64,000 nucleotides of DNA from Thozetella sp. PMI_491 (GCA_021432635.1 MU270019.1:372001-436000); one strand, 5' to 3'. Counted from the first letter of the stretch, positions 1-11,352 are shown. The notes: generated from the letters alone by a model not told the origin. Numbers and translations: made by a program.

Positions 1-314
1 CCGGCGTAGAATAGAGCTTGTTTCACGGCCTCCTTGGCCACCCATTTGCCAAACGCGACGGCACCTTGCTTGATGGCTTGGCGTATTGCTGCTCCTCCTC
101 CTTCCTCAACTCCTGCCTCAGCTGCTGCTTCTGCCGCGGCGGCTCCTGCTTCTCCTTCCGCGGCTGCTGCTTCTGCTGCGGCTGCTGCTTCTGCCGCGGC
201 TGTTGCTTCTGCCGCACCTGCTGCAGCTTCTGTCGCACCTGCTATTTCCCCTGCTGCCGCTGCTCCTTCCACTCCTTCTACAATAAGTGGGATGAGATCA
301 AGAAGAAACGCCAT
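1..314 (-). CDS. Partial Ala/Glu-rich protein, paralog of the gene at 2194-3036
   Basis: The reading frame starts at ATG 314-312 and stays open to the window edge, so the C-terminal part is missing. The visible 104 residues begin MAFLLDLIPLIVEG, continue as an Ala/Glu/Gly low-complexity stretch (about residues 17-70, encoded by imperfect GCN/GAA triplet repeats), and end in a basic-hydrophobic segment containing FGKWVAKEAVKQALFYAG. That segment matches FGKFVGVELAKGALFYAG in the divergent gene at 2194-3036: FGK and ALFYAG are shared with conserved spacing, and both follow an acidic Ala/Glu-rich region. The two genes are therefore likely paralogs in opposite orientation. The overlapping Ala-rich plus-strand frame and Gln/Arg-rich minus-strand frame over the same bases are triplet-repeat shadows. 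Function unknown; a membrane-active or amphipathic role of the FGK...FYAG segment is only a guess. Confidence 0.65.
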   Translation of the reverse strand, partial: MAFLLDLIPLIVEGVEGAAAAGEIAGATEAAAGAAEATAAAEAAAAAEAAAAEGEAGAAAAEAAAEAGVEEGGGAAIRQAIKQGAVAFGKWVAKEAVKQALFYA

Positions 315-2193
315 GCTGAATACTATACAAAATAGCGGAGTCAGTGAGTGAAATGAGAAGCACAGTGTTGGAAACCCGATACCTTGAGAAGATTCGACAA
401 GATTCAGTCAGCTAATAATATCGGGGCGAAGTTGCTGTGCTTTGGCAAGGCTCAGCTACTAATAAATTTCTTCCGTGGACTACCTAAATAGGAGGAAAGT
501 CTTCTCTTACGGAATATAAGCTATGAAATACCGCAGTCGTGGTTTTGGCGAGCTAAGCTCTCGGCCCCGTTATCGGATGCACACCATCGGCTGTTGGGTT
601 GTACTGAACTTTGGTTCTCTAGCCCGATGTTGTTTCATCTTGTTTTTCGGCTCTCGACACAGACAGGAGCCAAGCAGACATTTTAGAGAACCCGTTACTT
701 GTCTGAGAGGAACTGTCCACCGACATTTCGTCCAAAAGCGTCTACCTCTGGTCTCGAAAGCGGTAGTATCCTCACAACAAGACAATACGTAATGGACCTC
801 CAAATATTACGTGTCTATGACCTCTCCAGAGCGGCACTGGGAAGTCGCTGAATATGCTTAGGCAGCAGTGCAGGTCCATGTTTTGCAACTCGACAATATG
901 ATTCAGGATCTACTGAAACATGTGCTACCGTACACCATGTTTGAGGTGCGGAGCTGTGGCAGGAAGCTTGTTGTAACCACAGTCGCCAATCATTAGGTGC
1001 TATTCCCTGCATCTGATATAAATGGATGCGCTTATAGTGCGTTGTGTACAAGGCGCTGGAACACACTCGCCGACTATTATACAGACACTGCAAGTTAGAT
1101 TTCTATCATTTCTAGCAAACGATTGGTAGAATGGCTTTTCCTAGAGAGCGTCTACTAGCGTGTTCTCTTCGAGAATCGTAACTCCTGCTCGAGGATGAGA
1201 TCGAGATTAGCGGTAAGCCTGTGACACACGAGCCGATTCCTGGCACTGGAGAATGCAAATGAACTGCAGCTCAAGATGGTTGGCGGTCTTACAAAGCTGG
1301 AAAGCGATTACCAATGTTGCTAAGACGGCGGCTGGGGCGGGAAAAGCCTGTGGCAGATCTCCAATTGGTAACCGAACGTGCGCGAGCAGATCATGCAGAG
1401 GAAGCACGCCTACACCGACACCAAATCTCGGATTGAGGGAAAATACAGCCGTTCGATGAGAAAAAAAACCTGACCACGAGCAGTCTTTTTTCAGAACTCG
1501 AAGCGGCTGGAACAGCTTTGAGTTAAGCCTGCTAGTAACTGGGCACAGTACTTCGGGTTTCATGCAACAGTTTCCCCTTGTTGAATAGCAGCATCGACAA
1601 GTAGCTCTTAACACTCTCAGTCAGGACCCCTGCGTAGCTTAGAAACATACAGAAACACGCCGAGCCCAAGCAGAGCGAGTTACCTCATCATGATGAACTA
1701 ATTACGTTAGTAATACTATCACGAGTTACTGGTGGTGCAACTATCACATAGGCCCGCCGATCTCGGTGGACGGGCTGACTCTGTTCAAGTCCAACATGGT
1801 TACGCATGTTTCGGCTTGCTTCGTGAACAGGTTCCCCGCCAAGGTTCGGTGACTGATGGGCCTAGAAACTCGTACGATTCCAATACAAAGCTCCGAGAGT
1901 GCTGCAAAGACCTGCATCATTGTGTCAAGATGGCCTGAAGATGATTGGCTGGGAGGAATTTGCCACCAAGATCGGTGAGACTCCATGTCGGGTATCGAGA
2001 TTACCTGAGGAGGGCCAGGTCCCCGGGGACTTCGCAGTCTGTAGCGAATATAAGATATTATTCATTGCACCAAAACATGCTCAGACTTATCAAACAGCTG
2101 TGATCAATGTGCTATTTGTTTGCAAGCCGTTAAATTAACTGTCGGAACAAAACCTATTTATCTTTCCTGAAGACATTTGACTCTTTTGACGAA
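315..2193. other. Intergenic region with decayed coding fragments
   Basis: No intact gene is supported. On the plus strand, short pieces in different frames look coding but are broken by stops and frame changes: 1244-1310 (LENANELQLKMVGGLTKLES), about 1306-1432 (coiled-coil-like, containing ADLQLVTERARADHAEEARL), about 1450-1530 (containing SLFSELEAAGTALS) and about 1746-1950 (containing PPISVDGLTLFKSNM and CIIVSRWPEDDWLGG). They could be remains of one gene that sat between the two divergent paralogs. I do not recognise the family, and the argument rests on residue composition only. Confidence 0.25.
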
Positions 2194-3036
2194 ATGGCGG
2201 AATTCCTTTCAGAGATTACCGAATCCCTTTCGGAAGAGGGCATCGAGGATGCAGAAATAGGTGCGAGCTCTGCCAGCGAGGTGGTTGAGAATGTCGCCAT
2301 CGACGGGGTAGACGCAGAAGTGGAAGGTGGAGGGAACATCTCGGAAGAGGCGCGAGAGGGTATGGAGGAAAGCAAGGAAGAAGTGAAAGACGTTGTGTCG
2401 AAGCTGGAGAACGGTGAAGCGGGGGCAGCTGAGGAAGCAGAAGCTCTTGAGAAGGGGTGGGCGGAGAAGTTCAAGAACGTGTGGGCCAGCGCCAAGACGT
2501 TCGGTAAATTCGTGGGGGTAGAGCTTGCCAAAGGAGCCCTGTTCTATGCTGGCACGAAACTGATGGAGACGATTTTTACGAATATTTCCAAGGCTGGAGG
2601 TAGTAGCGGTGCTTCCCCGGACAACCAGAAGAGCTTGCAGATCACCCAAACCATCAACAAGGCAGGCAATATTCTCCAAGACGCGCTGGATACCTGGTCT
2701 AAATGGCAGACCGCCCACTACGGCGACCGCGAGTCCTTCGGCTCCGTCAAAGCGTCAGGAATCGACATCCAGATCTTTCAGATCCTCCAGAGCGGCGTCG
2801 CAAACCTCGGCGAGAAGCGCGATAAGATGGGAACACTAGTAAAGCAGGCCAACAAGGACAAAACCCTCAAAAGCGTTACCGCTCTGCTGACGGCCGACAT
2901 TGACTACGCAAAAAGTGTTGTCGACTTAAGCCTCGAAATCAGCACCAGCATGACCGCAATGACAAATGCCGGCTTACCGACCAAGCAGGCCGAGGTCCAA
3001 GCTGCTTATGACATGCTTATGGCAGCTAGCGCCTGA
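2194..3036 (+). CDS. Hypothetical acidic protein with FGK...ALFYAG segment (280 aa)
   Basis: Intronless frame of 280 codons. Residues 1-90 are strongly acidic and rich in Glu, Ala and Ser. Residues 98-128 contain FGKFVGVELAKGALFYAG followed by TKLMETIF, a predicted amphipathic or weakly hydrophobic helix. The C-terminal half (about 140-280) is helical with repeated short hydrophobic heptads and contains LQITQTINKAG and KASGIDIQIFQILQSG. There is no signal peptide and no convincing transmembrane helix. The central segment is shared with the truncated divergent gene at the left edge, so this is a small local paralog pair. I recognise no named domain. The layout (acidic N-terminus, amphipathic core, helical C-terminus) would also fit a structural or regulatory protein. 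Confidence 0.7.
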   Translation: MAEFLSEITESLSEEGIEDAEIGASSASEVVENVAIDGVDAEVEGGGNISEEAREGMEESKEEVKDVVSKLENGEAGAAEEAEALEKGWAEKFKNVWASAKTFGKFVGVELAKGALFYAGTKLMETIFTNISKAGGSSGASPDNQKSLQITQTINKAGNILQDALDTWSKWQTAHYGDRESFGSVKASGIDIQIFQILQSGVANLGEKRDKMGTLVKQANKDKTLKSVTALLTADIDYAKSVVDLSLEISTSMTAMTNAGLPTKQAEVQAAYDMLMAASA

Positions 3037-3891
3037 CGGGCTCAATCGCAGTCCATGCCACTTTGCGCTGACGGATGGATGGCGAACTACTGGTGGATCA
3101 AATCGACAATTCGAAGGATCCGGCGCTCTAGATCTGGTTCCATGTTTTCTTCTCTAGCTAGCGCATTGCCGACTGAGTAACTCAGCTAAAACTAGACAGC
3201 CACTAGAGCTACTCACATATGATAAACCAGTCTTTGCCATTGAGGGTACGCCACTCGTCAGAGGAAAGCCAATGGATTGCTTTTAACTGGTTTTAGGCCG
3301 ATACCTTATTCTTAGCGGGCTGACTTTCAGGCTAGTGCCATCCTGTCACTTCTGCCACCGCCGGGCAGACCCAGGAGTTTCGTATGCGGAACTTTGGTGT
3401 AGGTGGGATCCCGGCGTTGGAGCTCAGCTGCCGCAGAGCAAATCCAGTAGCGCCACAGCCTTGACAGCCATGCATGGGCCCGAAGGAGAAAAAAGTCGCA
3501 GTGAAAAAGGGGTCAAGGACCATCGCCTTTCCTCCCCGGGGCGGGGGCTACATAGTATGTAGAAGGGATATGCCAAGGGTCGTACTATACGAGGTGAGAA
3601 GTGCGCTAATTACTCCTGCTTAGGCGGGCAGTATCACACAGCCTTGACAGCCATACTTGTTCAGGTAATAGCTTCCCATCCGGGAAATGACCGGCTCCGC
3701 AGAGTTGCGTGCGGACAGCACAACCGTCTTTTGCTGTCTGGTGATTAGTTAACTGCAGAGTCAGTATGTTTTAGCAAGACTGTTGTTTTTTTCCTTTTAG
3801 AGGCAAGGGTAAATCTCACGGATCATCAGCTCGGTAAATACTAGCAGTAAAGCTAGAATAGAGAGAGAATACAAGGCATTGGTTTAGAGGC
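3037..3891. other. Intergenic, nothing recognised
   Basis: Short frames on both strands lack domain signatures or coding character. This interval is the 3' flank of both neighbouring genes, which converge here. Confidence 0.5.
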
Positions 3892-5016
3892 TCAAACCAA
3901 GAAGCCCTTTCTATATGGAAATTGTTTCTGAAAGGCTTCTGCGATATCCGTCCTGGTGGCCACCCATACCCCTTCCTTGGTGGAAATATAGGCCACGAAC
4001 CGCCTTAGCGACTCGAATCTGCCTGGCCTCCCTATAATCCTGCAGTGCAGTCCTACTGTCATCATTTTTGGCGTGCCGTCACAGCCCTCTTCGTAGAGTA
4101 CGTCGAAGGCATTCTTTAAATACGTGAAGAAGTCGTCCGGACTGCCGAATCCTGGGACCGAGCCGGTCAAGAATTTCATGTCATTGTTGTCAAAGGTATA
4201 CGGAAGCATCAGCAGGCCAGTGTGGTCTCCATCAAGGGAGCCGACCTCGGGTGGCAGGTCGGTCCAGTAGGGCACATCGTCGGCATACGTGTCGCTCATC
4301 CACACTAGCTTCTCGCCAAGCTCCCGATACACTGCCGGTACGAGGGAGCGGGACCGCGGGGAAGGTCGCCCATAGTACCAACCTTTCGGAGCTTCGCCGG
4401 TGAGCGATTTGATAGTGGTGATGGCCGTACGGATATCTGCTTGCTCTTTTTCGGGGGAGTGGTGTTGATGGTTGACCCAGCGATATCCACTGTAACATGT
4501 GAGCGGCTGGTATCGTTGCTTACGGGCAATAACCTTGGTCGGGAGCATCTGCTTACTGTGAGGCGACTTCATGGCCTTCGTCTACGCAACGGGATGCGAC
4601 CTCTGGGTTTGATTCGAGTGCTTTGGTAACGGCAAACAAGGTAAATTTCATCCCGTGTTTATTGAAGAGTCGAAAGAGACGCCAAAACCCTGCTCGGCTA
4701 CCATATTCATACTCTGACTCGGCGATATAGCTACGCATGTTCACATGCGGGGGCCGCGGACTATCGAGCAGCATATTCTCCCCGATTTCGTCGCCATTCA
4801 GTACGGAGTGTTCGCCACCCTAACTTCCGCCTTAATTAGTAAAGCTGATCATATAGTCGATAGGGCTATCATGATGTGTACCTCTTCATAATTGATGACA
4901 AATGAGACAGCTATTTTGGCACCGCCCGGCCACTTGAGTTTCAAGCCCTGCTCGCCGTACCCCTTGAGATCTCGGTCAAAGTGATAGGCGGAGGAAGTAT
5001 CGTGTCCTTGCGGCAT
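3892..5016 (-). CDS. Polysaccharide deacetylase family protein, PuuE/allantoinase-like (331 aa)
   Basis: Spliced from three exons: 5016-4882, 4819-4557 and 4489-3892; introns are 62 and 67 nt. The product begins MPQGHDTSS, then has WPGGAKIAVSFVINYEE, GGEHSVLNGDE, RAGFWRLFRLFNKHGMKFT, GHEVASHGYRWVNH and GWYYGRPSPRS. These are the hallmarks of the PuuE/allantoinase-like branch of the NodB-fold deacetylases. The second intron splits the His codon of GHEVASH, and only the spliced form restores the motif. Family members hydrolyse ring amides such as allantoin or deacetylate amino sugars; the substrate here is not visible. It has no signal peptide, so it is probably cytosolic. ATG 5016 was chosen because conservation begins there; an in-frame ATG at 5130 adds 38 unconserved residues. 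The P450 lies upstream on the same strand. Confidence 0.85.
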
Positions 5017-5506
5017 TTTCGCCTCGGCATCAGAACAATTCCCTGGGAGCCCTCCTGTGGGTATTAAAACGAGTGCGTTTGGCCCGGTTCGGTAAGCCCG
5101 ATGGTGCTCCGGTACACGGCGAAATGTCAAACTGGTAGGAGAGTTCGTCGTCGGGGTAATTGCCTTGGTTTATTTCTATTCGACCACCCGCCCTTATCTT
5201 ATCTGATGCTAAACTAGAGCTATCGGTGGGGTAGCTTATCAACTCCACTTATCGCGGAGAACCCGGCCTGGAGAAGTCACCAGTAAGCGGAGGATAAATA
5301 TGCTGCGAAGGGGACTGGTCAATATTTACTATACATTCCAACAAATGTGACGACCACCGCTGCTAATTGTAAATAAGAATAATAAGAATAATAAAAGTCA
5401 TGAAATATACGGTGCCCTTCGGAGCCGAGGATCGTAACCGCTAGAAACTAACTGGGAAATTTCGCTGAGAATCGTTGTCGTCTAGTATCGAAACCGAAGA
5501 TGATTC
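5017..5506. other. Intergenic with short AATAAG repeat
   Basis: No gene is seen. An A/T-rich tract at about 5371-5395 has near-perfect AATAAG/AATAAT tandem units. The interval is the 5' flank of the deacetylase and the 3' flank of the P450. Confidence 0.5.
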
Positions 5507-7473
5507 CTATGTCTCGGCGCTATACCGCTTACTGAAGATACATTGAAGGGGTCCAGCTTTTAAAATTAGCTGGTTGATAGCCTTGGAATGGATATCTTCT
5601 CCCGTCTCCCCCGCCGCAAATGCAAAATCGTAGTGCCATACAGTGCTCGCCAGGACGTTGCGGACAAGGCAAAGTGCTAATCGCTTCCCAACGCAATTGA
5701 AGGACCCTGTTGTATGGACTAGTCAGTGGCGGGAAACTTGGAAAGTGCCCAAGACCAGTCTCACCAATCAAGAAAGGATGGAATGCTTTCCTCTCGTGGA
5801 TTAGTTCGGGACGTGATGTCCATCGCTCTACGATGAACTCGTCAGGCCGCGCAAAGAATTTTTCATCTAGTATCCAATAGGTTTTAGATCATCAGTACTA
5901 TACGTAAGACTATCAAACTCACATCTGTGGATCGAGTGGACTGGTACAATAAGCTGCGTGCCACCAGGAATGTGGACGCCATCAACTACGATGCCTTCTG
6001 GAGGGGTGGTTCTCTGGCCGTTGTTGCATACTGGGCTGTACATTCGGAGGATCTCGTTGATGAAGGCGTTCAAGTACTCGACACTTTCAAGATCCTTGTC
6101 TGCGAAGCTTCTGGAAACGGTTTTGCCGTATGCGTCCTGGACAGCAGTGCGCATCTCTGTCTGGCGTGACGCGTCGACCGCAAGCTCGTAAAATGCATAG
6201 GAGAGAAGCGCAGCTATTGTGTCCGTCCCTCCAATCATGATGACAGATGCATCTGAGTAGAGCACATCCTGATTGAAGAATGACTTTGGAACCGATGAAC
6301 GGAGGTCCTCGAGCATGTATTTCATAATATCCTCTTTGTCCTCAAAATCTTCCTGCAGCTTGTTAAACAAGCTTTCCAAAATTGGGGAAGGATATGGCGA
6401 ACTCACTCTTACTCTTTTATCGGCTAGTTTCACGACCAGCTTGTCGAAATCGGCACCGTCTTTGCTAAGTCCCAATCGCTGGACGACCCCTAGCGGCCAT
6501 GCCAACTGACCGAGCTCCCCAGCAGCTTTGAAATTCGTCTCCATAAGATTAATCATCCGGTTTTCGACACCGGCTTTGATAGTCCCGAAATCTTCTGAGT
6601 AGCCGACTTTCCCAATGTTGTCAAACGGGATAAGCAATGAGTATAACGACGTGTTGATTGGTCGCCCACCAGCTGCAGCAATGGCGGATAACCAGTCCTG
6701 CGTAACTTCTCGGGCTGCGGATTCGTACCTTTCCTGGGCTTGTATGCTTGTCAGATTGAATAGAACCACATCATAAGTTAAGCAGCTCTACCTTTGCTAT
6801 TGAGTGCGCGGTCCCAGACTTGTCGACGCCATCTATGCTGTTCCAGGCGAGGCATTGAATCAAGATTGTGTACTCCATTAAATGTGACAAATTCATAGAA
6901 TGTCCCAGCCTTGTTACACTTTGACTGAGCGCCATGGATCTTCTGGATGGCATCGACCGATCTGATCAGCAGCTCATTAGGTCCTGAATAGCTTCGTCAA
7001 CACTCTGCTCCATTGGCCGCAGACTTCTTGCATAGGCTGAACCTACCGATCCGAGCGAAATCACCAAATTCGTTTGAGATTTTGGTATGCTCCCAATGCA
7101 TTCTACCATTGCGCGCAATCCAAGGCCCATAGAATTTAGTTATCTTCGCAGCCCAGGGGCCGGGGAAGCGAGCCAAGGGGTGGAAACAGATTCGATAGAA
7201 ACAGATGCTCGTGAGAAGCGTGCCCAGATAGCTCGTGCATACAGCTGTGCTGAAGAAGGAACCGACTAGGGCTCCGTGACGCACGATAAAGACTGCGCTA
7301 ATCACGGTGCTTATAACTAGGTGGAACAGTGCAATTTCAAGGCCCTGGTCATTGTGATTGCCGTGTACGAAATAGAATATGTGGGCAAAGAGGCCCGTCG
7401 CACCGGAAGAGAGGCACAGCGCAGGCAAGTCGCCAAGATAACTTTTCCAGTCCATGCTTAATGTCTTGATCAT
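5507..7473 (-). CDS. Cytochrome P450 monooxygenase (578 aa)
   Basis: Five exons: 7473-7047, 6983-6792, 6738-5923, 5866-5765 and 5706-5507, with introns of 53-63 nt. The N-terminus has several hydrophobic segments before FHPLARFPGPWAAK, the usual hinge of membrane-bound fungal P450s. Further motifs are WRRQVWDRALNSK (C-helix), GGTDTIAAL (I-helix oxygen-binding motif), EILR (K-helix ExxR), DEFIVERW (PERF-like) and the haem loop FLIGSFNCVG, whose Cys is the iron ligand. The haem loop is interrupted by the last intron and appears only after splicing. Length is somewhat above the usual 500 residues because of the long N-terminal membrane region. It acts in the endoplasmic reticulum with cytochrome P450 reductase; the substrate is unknown. 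A stretch around 6370-6410 contains a GTAAGAGTGAG sequence, but a 41-nt intron there would be too short, so it is read through. Confidence 0.9.
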
Positions 7474-8139
7474 AGAAGAAGCATTTGTGGACCGTGATTT
7501 GTATAATTCGTCATCACGGTAGTATCCTGCCAGGAGAACTTATCATTTTATACTTACCTGGCGTTGGCCAAAGGCTAGAATTTGCGACTGGCATACATCT
7601 AGTCAGTGCAGCTGACAGTACGAGGTTTGAAGACGATCTTGACTCTAGCCATCCATCGCCGCCGACTTAGCATCTGTGCCGTATTCATTCGTCCAATCCT
7701 GTACCTCGAATAGTGTTTCATTTTTCGCGAGGGTGTGGCTTCTGACCACGGCCGAACTTGGATAGTTCATGTACTCCTAAGTCTAGCAGCGCTTAAAAGT
7801 ATAACGGTCCGAAGCTCAAGAAATCGCCCGACAAGATTGCCTGATCTGGCGGAATTGCGAGGGTCCAGACGCGCGCTAAGGCTCTGGGGCCATGCGAAGC
7901 ACACTCGTCTCCCCGCATACAAGCATCGTATTAATTTGGCCAATCACAGCCCACAAAGGATATCGGGGATTCCGTTAACTATGCGGCACAGTAAGTTGCG
8001 ACTTCAGCCGCTGGCCGCTTCCAGTGTCTCCTAAGAAGACTACTCCCCAGAGACTCGACGATCCCTCAAGACGACACATACGCGTCGTGGCACATTCTGT
8101 GTATCTAACCGATTTCTTCGTGTCTTGTGGAACCTAGCC
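7474..8139. other. Divergent promoter region between P450 and Zn2Cys6 regulator
   Basis: This interval separates divergently transcribed P450 (minus) and regulator (plus) and must hold both promoters. I found no perfect CGG-type inverted repeat and no reliable small gene; the 99-codon plus-strand frame at 7735-8034 has no domain signature. Confidence 0.5.
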
Positions 8140-9902
8140 ATGGCATCCGTTACGCTTCAAAGTGCAAAGCCGCGGCAGCGTGCCGCCCACACAAAGAGCA
8201 GGAATGGGTGCATGTCCTGCAAAGCTAGGCGCGTCCGTTGCTCGGAGGATAAGCCCACTTGGTAGGTACTTCTAGGGGAGCACCACAGGGTGGAGCCGGC
8301 ACCGGGAGCCGGCACCAGGATCCGACTTGGATTTCCTGCCAGATCCTTAGGCGACGTGATGTACTAGGCGTACGGACGAGTCGAGACGACGAATCACTGA
8401 TACAGTAATAACAGTCGGGGATGTCTGACACGCGGCACGGATTGCCTGTACAACACCGGCATACCCACTCAGACCCCGGGGCGCAAACCCAACGCGGTTC
8501 CCCAGCCTCAGCCGATCAAGATTATCGTCCCGCGAATCTTGTCCGGCGCGCCTAGGGATCCATTCGACGCTCTGCCCGTTAAAATGACATTCCGTTCTCC
8601 GGAGGCGTTTTACCATTGTGAGTTAGAGGCAATTCTCGAGGCTCTCGCCTTGGCTTATCTCGGCACTAACATTAGCCACAGTCGTTGGAAATCGCAATCT
8701 GTTAGTCGAGACAACATGCAAAGACAAGAGCTCATTTGCAGCGAGGCATGAAGACCGCCCATTGCCCTCGGCCCTATATAAACTAACATACAAGTAGTCT
8801 TGGCCTGGCGGACACAGATTCTCTGTGGTTCCGCCATACACTCTGCATCTCGGCTTCATATCTCGCGTTGTATGTAGGCGATGCGTTCAAGTCAACATAT
8901 TTGCACCACAGACAGGGGGTTTTGGAGTGGCTGGCTCAAGATCTGCACGATACAAACCGCCCTGTGCCGGTGCCCTACATGAGTGTGGTCGCCGCCATGG
9001 TTATGTCCGATGTAAGAAGCTATTGCTTGCCCCTCTTCCCTCCGAGGGTGCCTTCTAAGCTGTACTTGTCGCTTAAAATAACCTAGAGCGCATCCGGCGA
9101 AGATGAAGGGGCCAAGGCTCACCTCAGAGGATTTTTTACGCTGCTCGAAACGAGGAAACGAACGGAGCCTGCATGGCGGTTCTACGATAGCATGCTCAAG
9201 CGAGTCGTGATGATGTCAGTATACCACAGCAGAAATCGATGGCCATCCAAACTGGACCCCTCACTAACGTCGACGGCCAGGGCTGTATTCTTGATATCCA
9301 GTGTCCGACCGAATCGAGAGCATCCAGAAGCCGAATCGAAAGCAGGTAATCCAGCCATCAGAGACCGCCTCTGTAGCCCGATGATCCCATCCATGTTCAC
9401 CCAAATGGTGAACGAGTTTCTACGCATGCCGATTCTGATGGGTAGTCCTTATGCGACCAGGCGAGCCGACGGGCAGACCCTTGCCTGGCTCCACAAAATG
9501 CTAAGAGAGGCCAACGCAGCAGGGCGGCGCGAAAAAGACCCCTGGAACGACCCCAGCCACTTAGTACCGAACAGTCGTGCTGTACAGGCTTGGGTTGCGG
9601 CTATTAGTGCCTATGCTCTCGTAGTGGGAACTATAGACTGGTCTGAGAGGATTGGTGCATCGGCGGCAGCGCCTCGGGGAATATCTGAGGACCTAGCTGA
9701 CCTCAGGGCATGGTCCGACGACGTTGTCGACACATGGTCTGCGGAAGGGGGACAAGTGACAAGCAATATCTCCGAACGTATAGCCGATAAGATCTTTTGG
9801 CTAGAATCTGCCCGAGGGATCAAGGTGATTGGGGAGATTGCTAAGCTAAGCCAACATCAAGCAGCCTTTGCAATGGCTGTTCCCACTACCTTGGTGTTCT
9901 AG
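8140..9902 (+). CDS. Zn2Cys6 transcription factor (about 457 aa)
   Basis: Proposed exons: 8140-8261, 8415-8617, 8682-8700, 8798-9011 and 9087-9902. Splicing exon 1 to exon 2 rebuilds the binuclear zinc cluster: CMSCKARRVRCSEDKPTC followed by RGCLTRGTDC, i.e. six cysteines with spacing 2-6-6-2-6. The fifth intron-free block runs on as ISASYLALYVGD, WLAQDLHDTNRP and FFTLLETRKRTEPAW, a helical C-terminal activation or ligand region typical of this family. The 19-nt exon at 8682-8700 is the least certain part; it is needed to keep frame between the donors at 8618 and 8701 and the branch point plus acceptor at about 8783-8797. The protein would bind CGG-containing sites in the nucleus. Divergence from the P450 suggests it may control that gene. 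Confidence 0.8.
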
Positions 9903-10979
9903 CCACAAGCCCCCTTGGCTGTCACACCTTACGGGGACTACCGAAGTTTGCGACTGCTTCTCAGGTAGTTAATGTTGCGCCGCTGACAAGGACGGTGGAC
10001 TGAGCGCATAAAAGATTAGGTGACAGCAAAGAAGAGCGATTTTTCAGCCTTGCTTAATTGAACTCATAATACTTATACGTTGCAGTCGAGCCCTAGAACA
10101 TAGTATCGTCAATTCTTACCTTGTGTGTCTCTGTGCGCCAATTGTGCATCACATGCAGTAATGTTCGGCGCTATTCTTGGACCACAAATTAGTACCCGCA
10201 ACCATCTTCCCTCTACCATTTCTTTAGTGTGTAGCTCGACCATGAATGCAACTTAGACAGCAAGCACTACAATAGAGATATTGAATCCTCTCCCCAGAAC
10301 CCATCATAGAGAACCATCCGCACTTTGCTGACCACCGAAACTCGACCTCGTGAGGCGGGGGCCGATAAGCCAATGCCAAAGCTTCCAAGCCCCCGTCTGA
10401 CCTAGGGGTTACGTCGGTGAAGGCAGCCAAGAACTCGTCTAAACGTAGAAGGTGTATACCACTGACTGGTCGCATTTCAATGATCTTGGTTAAGCCACCG
10501 AAGCACAATGACAGAGGCAGGCCTGCAATGAACTTGGTCCCGATCGCGCCGCCGCCCAGGGTCACGGGTCAAGGTCGACTGGATGCTTACCTACATATTG
10601 CTTATCGAAGGGGGCAGAGCACGAAGATGCTTGGGCCGGCTAAATTGCACAGTTGGCTGTGCTCTTCGCCAAGCACACATGAAAGACACTCTTCCATTTA
10701 GCCGTTGCCTCGTGTTGGCTGGCCAGGGCCAAGCCACACCTCACACAATGGCCCTGTTACGGCGCAGATGACATCCAGGCATTCTGCGCGGCTCTCTTGA
10801 GAGGTTCTCTTGAAAGATTCAGCAGCAATAAAAGATGGACATCTCATAGCTTGGCTGTGGGAAGACCGCCACCTACTATTATTCTCGAGTAGATTTTACA
10901 CCATTTCATCAGAACTTCTGGTTCCGTTTTAAAAAGCCTGCCAAATAGTCTCAAGCTTTTCATTCTATCAGCGTATACC
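9903..10979. other. Intergenic with one doubtful small frame
   Basis: The only frame worth noting is a 113-codon minus-strand one at 10565-10224 (begins MTLGGGAIGTKF, contains LLRLDEFLAAFTD). Its codon use looks partly coding, but it has no recognised domain, signal peptide or conserved splice sites. I treat it as unproven. The remainder shows nothing. Confidence 0.3.
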
Positions 10980-11352
10980 ATGGATCGCACCTCTGAGATG
11001 AAGAAGTCTGCCACCTCGAAAGAAAAGTTTGGACGGAAACCCAGACTCGCCGAGTGCCCCAGCTGCCACGAAGAAGTAACAACGCGTGTTGAGAAAGAGG
11101 GATCCCTAGCTATATGGTAGGATGCTATGATCTCCAATTCTCCTGTTCGGGTAACTAATGAATTCTAGCGGTGCCGAATTTTGCTGCAACCTGCTCTGAG
11201 GCTTCGTCTCGCAAATTCCACAGCCATTCCGCCGCAGAGATGTTAATCACTTCTGTCCCAATTGCGGTACGAGGGTGGGAGTTTCATGTGGGATAATAGT
11301 CGGTCCATTGCCGACGAGAGGCGTTCCGATTCACGGCGCAATGGGAATCTAA
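10980..11352 (+). pseudogene. LITAF-domain protein gene with an in-frame stop
   Basis: Two exons are clear: 10980-11116 and 11169-11352 with a 52-nt intron that has an ACTAAT branch point. The conceptual product begins MDRTSEMKK and shows the split zinc ribbon of LITAF-like proteins: AECPSCHEEVTTRVEKEGS before the intron, CGAEFCC after it, and DVNHFCPNCGTRVG at the end. Between the two halves, codon 11197-11199 is TGA where LITAF proteins normally have Trp (TGG), in CNLL-stop-GFVSQIP. A single G-to-A change explains it, and the frame stays open beyond it to a TAA at 11350-11352. Intact LITAF proteins sit on endosomal membranes through this zinc-ribbon and hydrophobic hairpin. Either the gene is a recent pseudogene, the stop is read through, or there is an unrecognised intron or assembly error. 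Confidence 0.65.

Noticed and set aside
34-351. Ala-rich plus-strand protein and Gln/Arg-rich minus-strand protein at the left edge
   Set aside because: They are other-frame readings of the GCN/GAA triplet repeats in the minus-strand paralog, whose frame alone continues into conserved sequence.
6370-6410. Extra intron in P450 exon 3
   Set aside because: Would be only 41 nt and the frame is open through it.
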